Source: Acidovorax sp. HDW3 (GTDB lineage: Bacteria; Pseudomonadota; Gammaproteobacteria; Burkholderiales; Burkholderiaceae_C). From it: a DNA stretch of 64,000 nucleotides. This document shows positions 50,422 through 58,857 of this stretch, one piece after another. The stretch spans positions 2,214,001 through 2,278,000 of the forward strand of contig NZ_CP049885.1 of the NCBI RefSeq assembly GCF_011303755.1, given 5' to 3'. Position 1 is the stretch's first letter. Every line of letters starts with the position of its first letter. The position numbers and the translations under genes were made by a program. The notes under the pieces were generated by a model. It had not been told where the DNA came from, ran no database searches, and saw nothing but the letters and a program-made list of their open reading frames with translations.

Positions 50422-50757
50422 CTACTCGGCCTGGGATGCCGTGACTGCTTTGGGTACCAAAAAACCGGTTACCTCCACGGCGCAGGCCAGCAGGTCTGCC
50501 GGGTCCATGGCGTCCACTTCGTGGCGCAAGATGCTGGGCTCGGTAATGCGCGGCAGCACGGCGGCAACGGTGTCGGCTTTCATTTGCAGCAGCTCTGTCA
50601 GGGCCAGGCCGCGCAGGTCTGCGGTGCGCGGGCGCAAGATGGCAAGGGTTTCAATGCGCTGGGCACCGCGCACGATGGGTTCTTGCAGCTGCACGCTGGC
50701 GCGGGCGCGGGCGGGGGCTTCGGTCATGGTGGTGGTGGCTTCGGTGGCTTGTTTCAT
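50422..50757 (-). CDS. E: Tail assembly chaperone gpE
   Basis: 111 residues, MKQATEATTTMTEAPARARA then LRPRTADLRGLALTELLQMKADTVAAVLPRITEPS. P2 gpE is the short tail assembly chaperone made from the zero frame. Its stop at 50422 is 12 codons after the slip site. It lies between FII and T as in P2. The upstream ATG is followed by an Ala/Thr-rich segment. Confidence 0.85.
   Translation of the reverse strand: MKQATEATTTMTEAPARARASVQLQEPIVRGAQRIETLAILRPRTADLRGLALTELLQMKADTVAAVLPRITEPSILRHEVDAMDPADLLACAVEVTGFLVPKAVTASQAE
50458..50464 (-). other. Programmed -1 ribosomal frameshift site T_TTT_TTG joining E to E'
   Basis: On the minus strand the zero-frame codons are GGT TTT TTG GTA. The heptamer T TTT TTG is the one reported for P2 E/E'. 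Slipping back one base leads into the open -1 frame that codes E' (50285-50413). No downstream pseudoknot was worked out. Confidence 0.75.
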
Positions 50758-50819
50758 GGTGGTGGTGTGGTGGTGGTGTGGTTTGGGTGGGTTGCCGGGG
50801 CCGGGCCCCTGCGCGGGCG

Positions 50820-51329
50820 TTAAATGCCCAGGGCGGCGCGCACTTGCGCCAGGCGGTCGATGCCGCCGACGACTTCAATGAAGTTGACGGGGTCGATTTC
50901 GAGCAGCACTTCGCCGTTGATGGAGAGCTTGTAGTAGCTGACGGCTGCCTTGTACTTGATCTCGGTTTTGTCGCCGGCCTTGGCTTTGCCGGCGTCGATT
51001 TCCGTAAAGCGCCCGCGCATGACGACTTCGAGCGCGTCCACGCCTTCGCTGTCGTCGCCCTGCAGGGCGCCGGCAAAGCGCAGCAGTACGCCGTCGTGGC
51101 GCATGGTGCCCCATGTGGTGAAAAGGTCTTTCATGTAGCCGGCGGCGGTGAGCTCGGCCTCGATGGCTTCCATGCCGAAGTCGAGCTGCACCTCGCCGTT
51201 CATGCCGCCGGCGCGGTACTTTTCCATTTTGCGGGTGAGCTTGGGCAGGCCCACTTCGGGCATTTCGCCGACGTAGTTGTTGCCATCAATGAAGGTGGCA
51301 AAGTTTTTGAGGGAGCGGGGCAGTCCCAT
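50820..51329 (-). CDS. FII: Major tail tube protein gpFII
   Basis: 169 residues. MGLPRSLKNFATFIDGNNYVGEMPEVGLPKLTRKMEKYRAGGMNGEVQLDFGMEAIE is the start of P2 FII. It forms the inner tube of the contractile tail. It is between FI and E as in P2. Confidence 0.95.
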   Translation of the reverse strand: MGLPRSLKNFATFIDGNNYVGEMPEVGLPKLTRKMEKYRAGGMNGEVQLDFGMEAIEAELTAAGYMKDLFTTWGTMRHDGVLLRFAGALQGDDSEGVDALEVVMRGRFTEIDAGKAKAGDKTEIKYKAAVSYYKLSINGEVLLEIDPVNFIEVVGGIDRLAQVRAALGI

Positions 51330-51353
51330 GGGGTTCTCCTTTGGTGGTTTGGG

Positions 51354-52547
51354 TTACTGGCCGGTGCCTACGCGCAGGGCGAAGTCGGCAAAATAGCGGT
51401 CGGTGATGCGCTGGCGAAAGCTCAGGTCTTCGAGCGGCGGGATGGGGGTGTAGTCGTAGTCGAGCACGAGCTTGCCGCTTTTGAGGGTGGCGGTTTCATT
51501 CACGCTTTCGTCGTACCAGGCTTTTCCGTCGAGGATGCAGCCCAGCGCCTTGAGCTCGCGGAACTTGGCGTTGATGCCTTCGAGGATGTCCTTGACCAGG
51601 CTGGGGTGCATGGGTTTGTCGATGGCCCAAAAGTGCGACTCGGCCATGGTGTCTGCCAGCACCTGCGCGGTGCGCACGGCCGACTCGAAGCGAAAGAGTT
51701 CGTCGGTGGAGCAGGTGCGCGAGCCCCAGAAGCGGTGTCCCTGGCTTTGGATCAGGGTGGTGATGCTGTTCTGGTTGAGCAGGCCGGCGTCGGTATCGGG
51801 GCTTTGCAAGTCCCAGTGCACGTCGCGCGAGATGCCCAGCACGCCCGACAGTGGCACGTTCGAGAGCGTTTTGTGCCAGCCCTGCTCTTGGTCGATTTTT
51901 GCGCGCAGGCCCATGGCGTATGCCACTGGCGAGACGGTTTGCACGCTCGCGCTGCGCACGTCAAAGGCTTTCCAGCCCGGCCAGATCAGCATGAGCTCGC
52001 GCTGGCCAAAGTTGTCGCGGTAGGCCTGTGCTTCGCTTACGTTGTCGCCAATTGCGGCGCAGTATGCAAAGCCGCGCAGTTTGATGGCGACGGATGCCAG
52101 CGCGTCTGCCACGGGCTGGCTGTCGAGCCCTGGCGCGCCGATGATGCGCGGCTTGACTCCGAGCTGGCTTTGCGCCGCCAGCAGCGCTTGAATGCCGGTG
52201 TACTGGCTGCCCACGGTGGTACCGATGACTTTGGCGTCCTGGTCAACGATTTTTTCGGCTTCGTCTGCGCCTTCGCCGTCCGGGACGCGCACGATGACGA
52301 TCACCGGGCGGCACTGCTCTTTGATGGCCGCCAGCGCCGGGGCGAGTGTGCCCTTGGTGCCGGCCTTGCCCAGGGCGGCATCCACTTTGGTTACGAGCAC
52401 GGGTTTGTTCAGCGGGAAGGTTGCCGCGTCGGCATCGCTGCCTGTGGCCACCAGGCCAATGATGGCGGTGGAGACGATGCGAATGGCGTTGATGCCGTCG
52501 CTGACTTCGTTGACGCGAATGCCGTGGTGAAAGGGTGCTACTGCCAT
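51354..52547 (-). CDS. FI: Tail sheath protein gpFI
   Basis: 397 residues. MAVAPFHHGIRVNEVSDGINAIRIVSTAIIGLVATGSDADAATFPLNKPVLVT opens like P2 FI; FWGSRTCSTDELFRFESAVRTAQVLADTMAESHFWAIDKP is typical of the C-terminal handshake region. The contractile sheath around FII. Confidence 0.96.
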   Translation of the reverse strand: MAVAPFHHGIRVNEVSDGINAIRIVSTAIIGLVATGSDADAATFPLNKPVLVTKVDAALGKAGTKGTLAPALAAIKEQCRPVIVIVRVPDGEGADEAEKIVDQDAKVIGTTVGSQYTGIQALLAAQSQLGVKPRIIGAPGLDSQPVADALASVAIKLRGFAYCAAIGDNVSEAQAYRDNFGQRELMLIWPGWKAFDVRSASVQTVSPVAYAMGLRAKIDQEQGWHKTLSNVPLSGVLGISRDVHWDLQSPDTDAGLLNQNSITTLIQSQGHRFWGSRTCSTDELFRFESAVRTAQVLADTMAESHFWAIDKPMHPSLVKDILEGINAKFRELKALGCILDGKAWYDESVNETATLKSGKLVLDYDYTPIPPLEDLSFRQRITDRYFADFALRVGTGQ

Positions 52548-52583
52548 GGTGATGATCTCCAGTGGTTTGGTGCGGTTGTGGTG

Positions 52584-52826
52584 TCAGTTGCGCAGCTGCG
52601 GCGGCGCCTGCAGGCGCCGGCATTCGCTCTCGTACGCCTGGCGGCAGTGCTCTGGCTGCCAAAAGAAAAGCAGGTCAATTGCGCCCGCAGTCCAGCCCCA
52701 GTAGGGCTGGCCTTTCTCACGCATTCGGTGGGCGCGACTCGACAGCGTTTCGTCGGGCTCGCCGTTCAGGAGCACGTTCACGAGCTGGTCGATGGCAATC
52801 AAGAGGCGGGCGATCCAGGAATTCAT
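52584..52826 (-). CDS. Unknown phage protein, 80 residues
   Basis: Reads MNSWIARLLIAIDQLVNVLLNGEPDETLSSRAHRM and YWGWTAGAIDLLFFWQPEHCRQAYESE. This pattern recurs in other prophages as a small conserved protein placed near tail fibre or lysis genes; I do not know its role. The N-terminal helix is amphipathic and a membrane contact is possible. It overlaps the upstream gene by four bases. Confidence 0.68.
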   Translation of the reverse strand: MNSWIARLLIAIDQLVNVLLNGEPDETLSSRAHRMREKGQPYWGWTAGAIDLLFFWQPEHCRQAYESECRRLQAPPQLRN

Positions 52827-53329
52827 ACCTGCACCCCGTATGCATGACTAAACAAGTCATTCAGGTCTTGAGGAGAAAGAGACAGCAGCGCAGCCATGGC
52901 TTGCATAGATGCGCTTTGGCGCTCCCAGGTGATAGCCCGTTGATAGCCAATCTTCACCGCGTACTTTTGCGCCGGATCGTGGATGGATTCGATGGCATCC
53001 AAGATGTCTTGCTCAGTAACGCCCTTGATTGCATACAGCGCGACCAATCCCTGTGCTGGGGTGCAGGACTGTGGGACTCTGGCGGCAAGCTCTTGCTCCG
53101 TCAGCTCGACGACTCCCCACACCTGTCGCCACACGCCGCCATCATCCCGTGCAGGCTCGCCTTCTACCGCCTTGTGCGTGGCTGCATCATATTCAGGCGT
53201 TGGCTCCGGATGAATGAAGGCGTACTCTTCAAAATCACCTTCAAATTGGTCTGGAAATATCGTGTGCGGATACTTTTGGCGCAGCTGCTCCAGATTGACT
53301 GCTTCCATGGTAGTGGTATTGATATGCAT
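52823..53329 (-). CDS. Possible tail fibre assembly/accessory protein, 168 residues
   Basis: Contains VWRQVWGVVELTEQELAAR, a DUF4376-like phrase seen in fibre assembly proteins, and QRAITWERQSASMQAMAALLSLSPQDLNDLF at the end. It lies between the sheath and the fibre genes. It may help fold the fibre tip coded just upstream; the call rests on pattern and position. Confidence 0.55.
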   Translation of the reverse strand: MHINTTTMEAVNLEQLRQKYPHTIFPDQFEGDFEEYAFIHPEPTPEYDAATHKAVEGEPARDDGGVWRQVWGVVELTEQELAARVPQSCTPAQGLVALYAIKGVTEQDILDAIESIHDPAQKYAVKIGYQRAITWERQSASMQAMAALLSLSPQDLNDLFSHAYGVQV

Positions 53330-53338
53330 TTTATTCTC

Positions 53339-54049
53339 CTATGGCAGGATGCTTCCCAAGCGCGTGCCTGTGTTTATCCATGTGATTTTGTTGTTGCCTT
53401 CCACTGAAATGCTTGTGGAGCCAGGAAACGGATTACCTGGATCGTAACTAGAATAATTACCGCCGTATGAACCGTAAAGGCCATAGCCCCCCTGCGCACC
53501 CCATGTGTTGCCACCACTGCCGCCACTGCCCCCATTCGCCCAAGGTCTTGTATGTCCGCCAATAATCGAGCCGTTGTATTGTCCGTATGTACCTGAACTC
53601 CCTGGTTGCGCATTGATGATATTTAGACTGGATACGGACTCAAAGCCGTGGCCCATGCCACCTGAGCCACCAATCCCAAATACTTCACCTCCTGATGAGT
53701 AGCGTACCCAGCATGTGGCGCCACTACCACCACATCCGCCAGCGCCAGAAATAATTCCTAAATTATTGATTGTGCAATTTACAAATGTATATAGGGCGGA
53801 AATTGGACTTAGTTGGCTGCTTGAACCAATCCTCGTTGCTGCACTAATATCAATATGCAACCCTCCGGGATATGCGTTATTGTGTATATTTAATACATTT
53901 ACCAGCGGCGCTGTGATATTTACGCGCAACTTTTTTGTTTTATCCCACCCCTGAGCAATAGCCAGTGCCCAGATATTTGGGGCGGCCACATTCGTGGCGA
54001 TATTCAATACAAACTCATTGCTCGCCGCCATCATCATGCGTCGGCTCAT
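53339..54049 (-). CDS. Glycine-rich tail fibre tip/adhesin, 236 residues
   Basis: After a region of beta strands (PLVNVLNIHNNAYPGGLHIDISAATRIG) there are four blocks of glycine-rich sequence (ISGAGGCGGSGATC, GIGGSGGMGHG, ANGGSGGSGGNTWG, AQGGYGLYGSYGG), the pattern of the polyglycine-helix adhesins at the ends of T-even gp38 fibres. It should bind the host receptor. GC content is visibly lower than in the neighbours (many AT-rich codons such as AAT, ATA, TTA), which points to recent exchange. Starts at 54049, overlapping the fibre gene's stop by four bases. Confidence 0.72.
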   Translation of the reverse strand: MSRRMMMAASNEFVLNIATNVAAPNIWALAIAQGWDKTKKLRVNITAPLVNVLNIHNNAYPGGLHIDISAATRIGSSSQLSPISALYTFVNCTINNLGIISGAGGCGGSGATCWVRYSSGGEVFGIGGSGGMGHGFESVSSLNIINAQPGSSGTYGQYNGSIIGGHTRPWANGGSGGSGGNTWGAQGGYGLYGSYGGNYSSYDPGNPFPGSTSISVEGNNKITWINTGTRLGSILP

Positions 54050-55068
54050 AATCCGAATCCTGTCAATGCAGAAACATACCAGCCTCCCAGCGATCGGCGC
54101 TTGAAGAAAAGCACATGGCACTTGCTTGTGGTGAATTGAGGGGCTATCCCATTTGACCAATAGCAATCTGCGGGCAGTGTGATGGTGCCGCTGATGTGGG
54201 CTATCTCCAGGGAGATTTCACAATCTGCTCCAGCCGGGACGTTGCTGAATGCGAACGTGGTGTTGGCGTTAACCCAGCATGAGAAAGTGCCGCCCACGGA
54301 CAAATCCATGGTCTTTGCGCCGCCGTCCTGCCCCAGGTTTGTCACGCTGCCAAGGCGGTGGAGTTTGTTAAATTCGCTATGGGTGTGGTTGTTGATAGCA
54401 GCCGTCGTCGCGGCTTGCGACATGGGGTAGCCGGTGGAGCCACCCTCGGACTGCGCGATATTGTTTGTATGCAAGAGTGTGGCAGGCGCACCCCATGCGC
54501 CGTCGTTAAGTACGCGCACTTTCAAGACAGGTGTTGAATTGCCCATCCCCGATGAAATCTGCGTGGCGTAGGCGCCCATGTGATAGCCAATCTGCAGCAC
54601 TCCAGAGTACGACTGTAGATTGGACTCATCAGCGGTTGAGTAGGAACAAGTACTGCTAGACCCAAGCGCATTTTCCTGCGCGCTACTCAGTATCTGGGTC
54701 GGCCCGCCCAACCCGAAATCACCAACCTTAAGCACCCGCCCTGCGGTTGTATCTAAGGGTGAAGTTGTGACATTGGCAGTAGCCGCTGTGCCAAGCCCCG
54801 CCACCTTGGCTTTGTCCGCGCTGCTGTAGTCATTGGCGCTCAGGCCCTTGCCCGCTACTTTGTCAACTTTGTCGGCGAGCGCAGTTGCGTTGGCGGCATT
54901 AATTCCTGCCAATTGCTCCTGGGCGCCGTGCACGGCGGCATCGATCATTTCGATGGCCGTTCTCAGGCGCGGTACGTCATCCTCGTGGCAGTTGTCGATG
55001 TGCGGCAGCGGAATGGACAGCTGCTGCGTGCGCTGGTCTATGGGGTGTCCCGGGGTGGTGGTTGGCAT
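54046..55068 (-). CDS. Tail fibre protein, 340 residues
   Basis: N-terminal part (HPIDQRTQQLSIPLPHIDNCHEDDVPRLRTAIEMIDAAVHGAQEQ) resembles the capsid-proximal end of fibres; then KVDKVAGKGLSANDYSSADKAKVAGLGTAA is a typical fibre repeat phrase. Beta-rich C-terminus. Lower GC in the second half continues into the adhesin gene. It starts at ATG 55068 after AAGGAA. Confidence 0.78.
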   Translation of the reverse strand: MPTTTPGHPIDQRTQQLSIPLPHIDNCHEDDVPRLRTAIEMIDAAVHGAQEQLAGINAANATALADKVDKVAGKGLSANDYSSADKAKVAGLGTAATANVTTSPLDTTAGRVLKVGDFGLGGPTQILSSAQENALGSSSTCSYSTADESNLQSYSGVLQIGYHMGAYATQISSGMGNSTPVLKVRVLNDGAWGAPATLLHTNNIAQSEGGSTGYPMSQAATTAAINNHTHSEFNKLHRLGSVTNLGQDGGAKTMDLSVGGTFSCWVNANTTFAFSNVPAGADCEISLEIAHISGTITLPADCYWSNGIAPQFTTSKCHVLFFKRRSLGGWYVSALTGFGL

Positions 55069-55082
55069 GGCGGTTCCTTGGG

Positions 55083-58000
55083 TTACAGCACCACGACGCG
55101 CAAGTTGCGCACGCTGGGGCGGGCTGCGGTGTTGCCGCTCAGGCTCATGCGCACACGCAATCGATCGGCGGTGAAGCCGTCCAGCTCGTGCTGTATCTCG
55201 CGCACGCCCGCCGTCGCTGCGCTCGATGTCAGGTAAGGCACTTCGACCCATGCGGCGCCTTCGGCACTGCCTTGGCAGTGCACATGCACGGCGGCGCCTG
55301 CAGGTATTTCCGCATCAAAGATGACGCGCACGCGGCTGTTGGCTCCCGCCGTGACCATGGGCGTGATGTAGTTGCCTGCTGCCTGCAGTGCGCCCGCGAT
55401 CAGCTGCACACCCGGGTGCAGTACGGCGGCCATGCCGGCATTGGTGCGCAGGCGTGCACGCACCTGCACGGCGCCGGTGTAGGGCGCGCCCAGCCAGATC
55501 ACTTGCCCATCGGCCACGCGCACGGTTTGCCCGCCCGTGCCCGGAAACTCCAGCTCGAACACCATGGATGCGCCGGGGGCCGGGCTGTCGGCGTAGCCCA
55601 TGACCATGAGGTCGGTCGCGCCAACTACGTTTGCGCTGCCCAGGTCGATGACGCGTTCTGCTGATGTGTAGTCCGCAGCCAACAGGCGAAACGTTAGATC
55701 CCGGTCTTGGTGTGGCGTCCAGGTGCTGGCGTTGGAGCTCGATAGCAGCACGCCCACCTGGTACGGCTGGCTGGTGACCCAGCGGGCGCTGTCGATGTCT
55801 GCGGCCCCCAGCTCGGCAATGGAGACGGCGGTGTCGGGGTCGTTGCAAATGAGTACCAGCGCATATTCGCGCCCGGCGGCCAGCAAAATGGGCGGCCATG
55901 TGATGCGGGTGTAGCCATTGGCTACCATGTCCTGTGCGCGCACGGTTTGCTGTACCAGCACCTCGCTCGATGGGATGCCCACCAGCGTCTCACGCACCTG
56001 CACGATGACGTCGCCGGCGGCCTTGGTAAAGCGCACATCTACCCCTGCAATCTGGCCGGCAGCGTCCAGACTGAAGGTTTGCGCCAGCGGATCGAGCCCC
56101 AAAACGAATGCCCAGCGCGAGCTGCAAGCCGATTCCTGGGGCTTTGAGTTTCCGTTGTTGCTGCCTGGCCCAACGACGTAGCCTCCGCCGCTGGACACGG
56201 GTGCGTCATAGCGATTCCATTGCTCGGTGGTGACGTTTTGCTTTTTTTGCAGGATGGCTGTGCCTTGCCCGGTGAAGAACTGCACGCCGGTGCTGCCGCC
56301 AGTGCCTGCAAACGTGACTTCCTTTGTTCCGGCCGGCACGCTCGCCGGTACGCGAAACCGGCCCGAGAGCTTGCCTTGTGCGTCGGCAATCAGGGTGCCG
56401 CCTGGCAGTGCCTGCGGGGCTACGCCAATGCCATCGAAGGTGACGGATGCCAGCTGCTCTGCGGGCGCAAAGCCCGCCAGGTCAAAGCGCACGTCGATTT
56501 GGCGCAGGTGCTCGATGTTGGTGCTGGTCTCTCCGATCAGCTGCACACTGGTGCTCGATCCTGCATAGCTGGTGAGGCTGCCATATCCGCTGTAGAGCCG
56601 ATTGGTGATGGCCGATGCCCATTGCGTGGTGATGTCCGTCCAGCGATCCACGTCAGGTGTGAGCACCACGCTCGCAGGCAGCACCCGAAACGACTGGTAG
56701 GGGTTGATGGGCATGGCGCCGGTGCGCAGGCTTTGCTGCACCACCACTTTGTAGCCGTGGGCCACGCTTTGGATCATGGTGATGGCCTGGCCGACCTCAT
56801 GCACGGCGACGGCCAGCGGCAGGCGCAGCGCACCGCCGACGATGGCCCCCGTCTGCGCCACGCCCGCATCGCGCATGGCGTCTGAAATGAAGGGGTCGGC
56901 AAACAAGCCTTTGCGCACACCCGCGTGCCGGCCACTGACGTCCACGGCCAGGCGCAGCTCGGCCTGGTCTTCCATGATGCGGTCGATGCGGCTGGCGTAG
57001 CTGGCAATCTCTGGCATTTGCACCACGCGCACGCCGTCTTGCACCACACGGCTGTGGCCATCCCAGCTTTGGTAGACGCTGGCGAGCAGCAGCAACCCCG
57101 GCGGCACTGTCGGCGGCGCTGCGGCCCATTCTGCAGAAATACCCTTGACCCACTTCGGCGTTCCGCCCGCGTCCATGCACAGGCGGTCGATGCGCTTGAG
57201 CTGCTGCTGGTAGGTGACCAAGATGATCGTTCCCGCCAGGGCCCCTGCCACGGTGAAGCCTCCGTGGTCTACGTCGGTCGGATTGGCATTGGATACGTAT
57301 TTGTACGTGGCCTGGTAGGTGCTGCCCGGTGCGGGTTCAGGGCCTGCGGCGCTCCAGTCCACCTGGCCGGCTGTGAGTTTGCAGACGACCCCAATGGGGA
57401 AGTGGGTAGCGCCTTGCTTGACGCTTTCAAGCTCGACCACGCTGGCGTCTGGTAGTGGGTCGGCGGCGCCTTCAAAGCCGCCGTGCACCACGTCAACCGT
57501 TTTGCGGGCGGTGATGCGTACCTGGGGCACGCCAAAGGCCGGTGCGCGGTCGAGATTAACGCGTTGCGCGGCCTCGGTGGCGCTCAGGTGCGGCTCGCTG
57601 TCGATCAGTTTGATGTCTGCCGCCGTGGCGTACACCACGCGGCGGGAGCTGCGCTGCTCCATCCCGTAACCGGTCACGCGGGCGCGCCCTTCGGCAATGG
57701 TGTACACCTGCTCGCCGGTGGCCATGTCTGGCGCCCGCGCGACAGTCAGGCCCTCTACGATGTAGCTGCCGCCTGCGCTATCGCGGTCGTAGCGGGCCAG
57801 CGCCTGGGTGACGGCGTCGAGGTTGGGCGGCGGCTCTTTGCTGCGCACGTAGCCGTCTTCCACCTCCCAGACGGCAAAAAATCCCCCTGCTTGACCGTCT
57901 CCAGCGTATCCCCATGTGGGGGTGAGCTGGGTTCGCCAGGCCCCCGCTTCCTGATAGGCGGGTGTTCCTGTGGCGGGGTTGAGCAGGCTGGGATCGTCCA

Positions 58001-58340
58001 GCTCCGTGACGGTGCGACTGCGCAGATAGATGCCGACGTTGACGATGCCCACCGTGGGCACGGTGAATGCTCCCGGCGGCACGCCACGCACTGCACCGTG
58101 CAAATAAATGGCTCCAGCTTCGGCCTTTACGGCGCCTGTGTCGGCATTCACGGTAATGCGCGCGCCGCGCACCACATCACCGTCCTTGAACAGTGCATCG
58201 GTAATACCGCGCAGGCGGTGTGCCTGCATGGCCTGCATCTCGTTGAGCTCTGCAGACTGCAGTACCTTGTCTTGCCGAAAAGCAATGGACTCGAAGCTCT
58301 TTGCCGGGTCGAACCGGTTGTGGATGGTGGTGTTCGTCAT
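55083..58340 (-). CDS. Large DUF4815 baseplate/fibre protein, 1085 residues
   Basis: The N-terminus MTNTTIHNRFDPAKSFESIAFRQDKVLQSAELNEMQAMQAHRLRGITDALFKDGDVVRGA is the DUF4815 signature seen in contractile-tail phages. Mixed beta modules follow (AEGRARVTGYGMEQ, GGSTGVQFFTGQGTAI) up to a C-terminal beta-sandwich. It takes the place of P2 gene H in order and length, although P2 H itself has a different N-terminus. Likely the attachment base for the fibre gene next to it. Confidence 0.82.
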   Translation of the reverse strand: MTNTTIHNRFDPAKSFESIAFRQDKVLQSAELNEMQAMQAHRLRGITDALFKDGDVVRGARITVNADTGAVKAEAGAIYLHGAVRGVPPGAFTVPTVGIVNVGIYLRSRTVTELDDPSLLNPATGTPAYQEAGAWRTQLTPTWGYAGDGQAGGFFAVWEVEDGYVRSKEPPPNLDAVTQALARYDRDSAGGSYIVEGLTVARAPDMATGEQVYTIAEGRARVTGYGMEQRSSRRVVYATAADIKLIDSEPHLSATEAAQRVNLDRAPAFGVPQVRITARKTVDVVHGGFEGAADPLPDASVVELESVKQGATHFPIGVVCKLTAGQVDWSAAGPEPAPGSTYQATYKYVSNANPTDVDHGGFTVAGALAGTIILVTYQQQLKRIDRLCMDAGGTPKWVKGISAEWAAAPPTVPPGLLLLASVYQSWDGHSRVVQDGVRVVQMPEIASYASRIDRIMEDQAELRLAVDVSGRHAGVRKGLFADPFISDAMRDAGVAQTGAIVGGALRLPLAVAVHEVGQAITMIQSVAHGYKVVVQQSLRTGAMPINPYQSFRVLPASVVLTPDVDRWTDITTQWASAITNRLYSGYGSLTSYAGSSTSVQLIGETSTNIEHLRQIDVRFDLAGFAPAEQLASVTFDGIGVAPQALPGGTLIADAQGKLSGRFRVPASVPAGTKEVTFAGTGGSTGVQFFTGQGTAILQKKQNVTTEQWNRYDAPVSSGGGYVVGPGSNNGNSKPQESACSSRWAFVLGLDPLAQTFSLDAAGQIAGVDVRFTKAAGDVIVQVRETLVGIPSSEVLVQQTVRAQDMVANGYTRITWPPILLAAGREYALVLICNDPDTAVSIAELGAADIDSARWVTSQPYQVGVLLSSSNASTWTPHQDRDLTFRLLAADYTSAERVIDLGSANVVGATDLMVMGYADSPAPGASMVFELEFPGTGGQTVRVADGQVIWLGAPYTGAVQVRARLRTNAGMAAVLHPGVQLIAGALQAAGNYITPMVTAGANSRVRVIFDAEIPAGAAVHVHCQGSAEGAAWVEVPYLTSSAATAGVREIQHELDGFTADRLRVRMSLSGNTAARPSVRNLRVVVL

Positions 58341-58366
58341 GATCGGCGGTGTGGCAAGAGGGGGTA

Positions 58367-58852
58367 TCAGAACGGCAGCACGAATTCCTGCACCTGGCGC
58401 GTGCTGGCACTGCGCACGAAGGCGACTACGCGCTCCATGGTGTAGAAGTCGCCGGGCTGTGCCACCTGGGCGGCGTCAAAGTAGCGCTGGCCGGCGGGCA
58501 GGCCGGCCTGCATGGCCCCGCCGATGAAGACGCCAATCTCGCGCACGGTCTCGCCGGCGGCGTCGGCGTAGTCGAACGTCCAGCGCGCGTGCAGCCATTT
58601 GCTGGGCTGGGCGCTGGCGGTGTAGCGGCTTCCGTCTGGCAACTCGATTTCTCCGCCGGCATGGGGCACGACGTATTGCACGGCGGTGACCAGGCGCCGG
58701 CCGATTTCATCGACCAGCGTGGTGGCGGTGGTGGGCTCTGGCTCTGGCGTGGCGTCCCATGCGGGCAGGCCGCGCCCGTAGGCCATGTAGAGCGGCTGGG
58801 CGGCGATGGCCTTGGCCAGGGCGATGCGCCCGCTGTCTTGCAGTGTTGCCAT
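58367..58852 (-). CDS. Tail fibre N-terminal-type/baseplate-linked protein, 161 residues
   Basis: MATLQDSGRIALAKAIAAQPLYMAYGRGLPAWDA, then LVDEIGRRLVTAVQYVVPHAGGEIELPDGSRYTASAQPSKWLHARWTFDYADAAGETVREIGVFIGG. The text resembles the virion-attachment domain of P2-like tail fibre H (DUF3751-type), here as a separate small protein. It would join fibre to baseplate. It follows gpI by five bases. Confidence 0.68.
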   Translation of the reverse strand: MATLQDSGRIALAKAIAAQPLYMAYGRGLPAWDATPEPEPTTATTLVDEIGRRLVTAVQYVVPHAGGEIELPDGSRYTASAQPSKWLHARWTFDYADAAGETVREIGVFIGGAMQAGLPAGQRYFDAAQVAQPGDFYTMERVVAFVRSASTRQVQEFVLPF

Positions 58853-58857
58853 GGTGG

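Noticed and set aside
52603-52618. Perfect palindrome GGCGCCTGCAGGCGCC
   Set aside because: It lies within codons of a small phage gene (RRLQAPP) in a GC-rich context, without T-run or partner site; probably chance.
50778-52847. Plus-strand open frame of 689 codons
   Set aside because: Opposite FI, FII and E, whose P2 order and motifs are clear.
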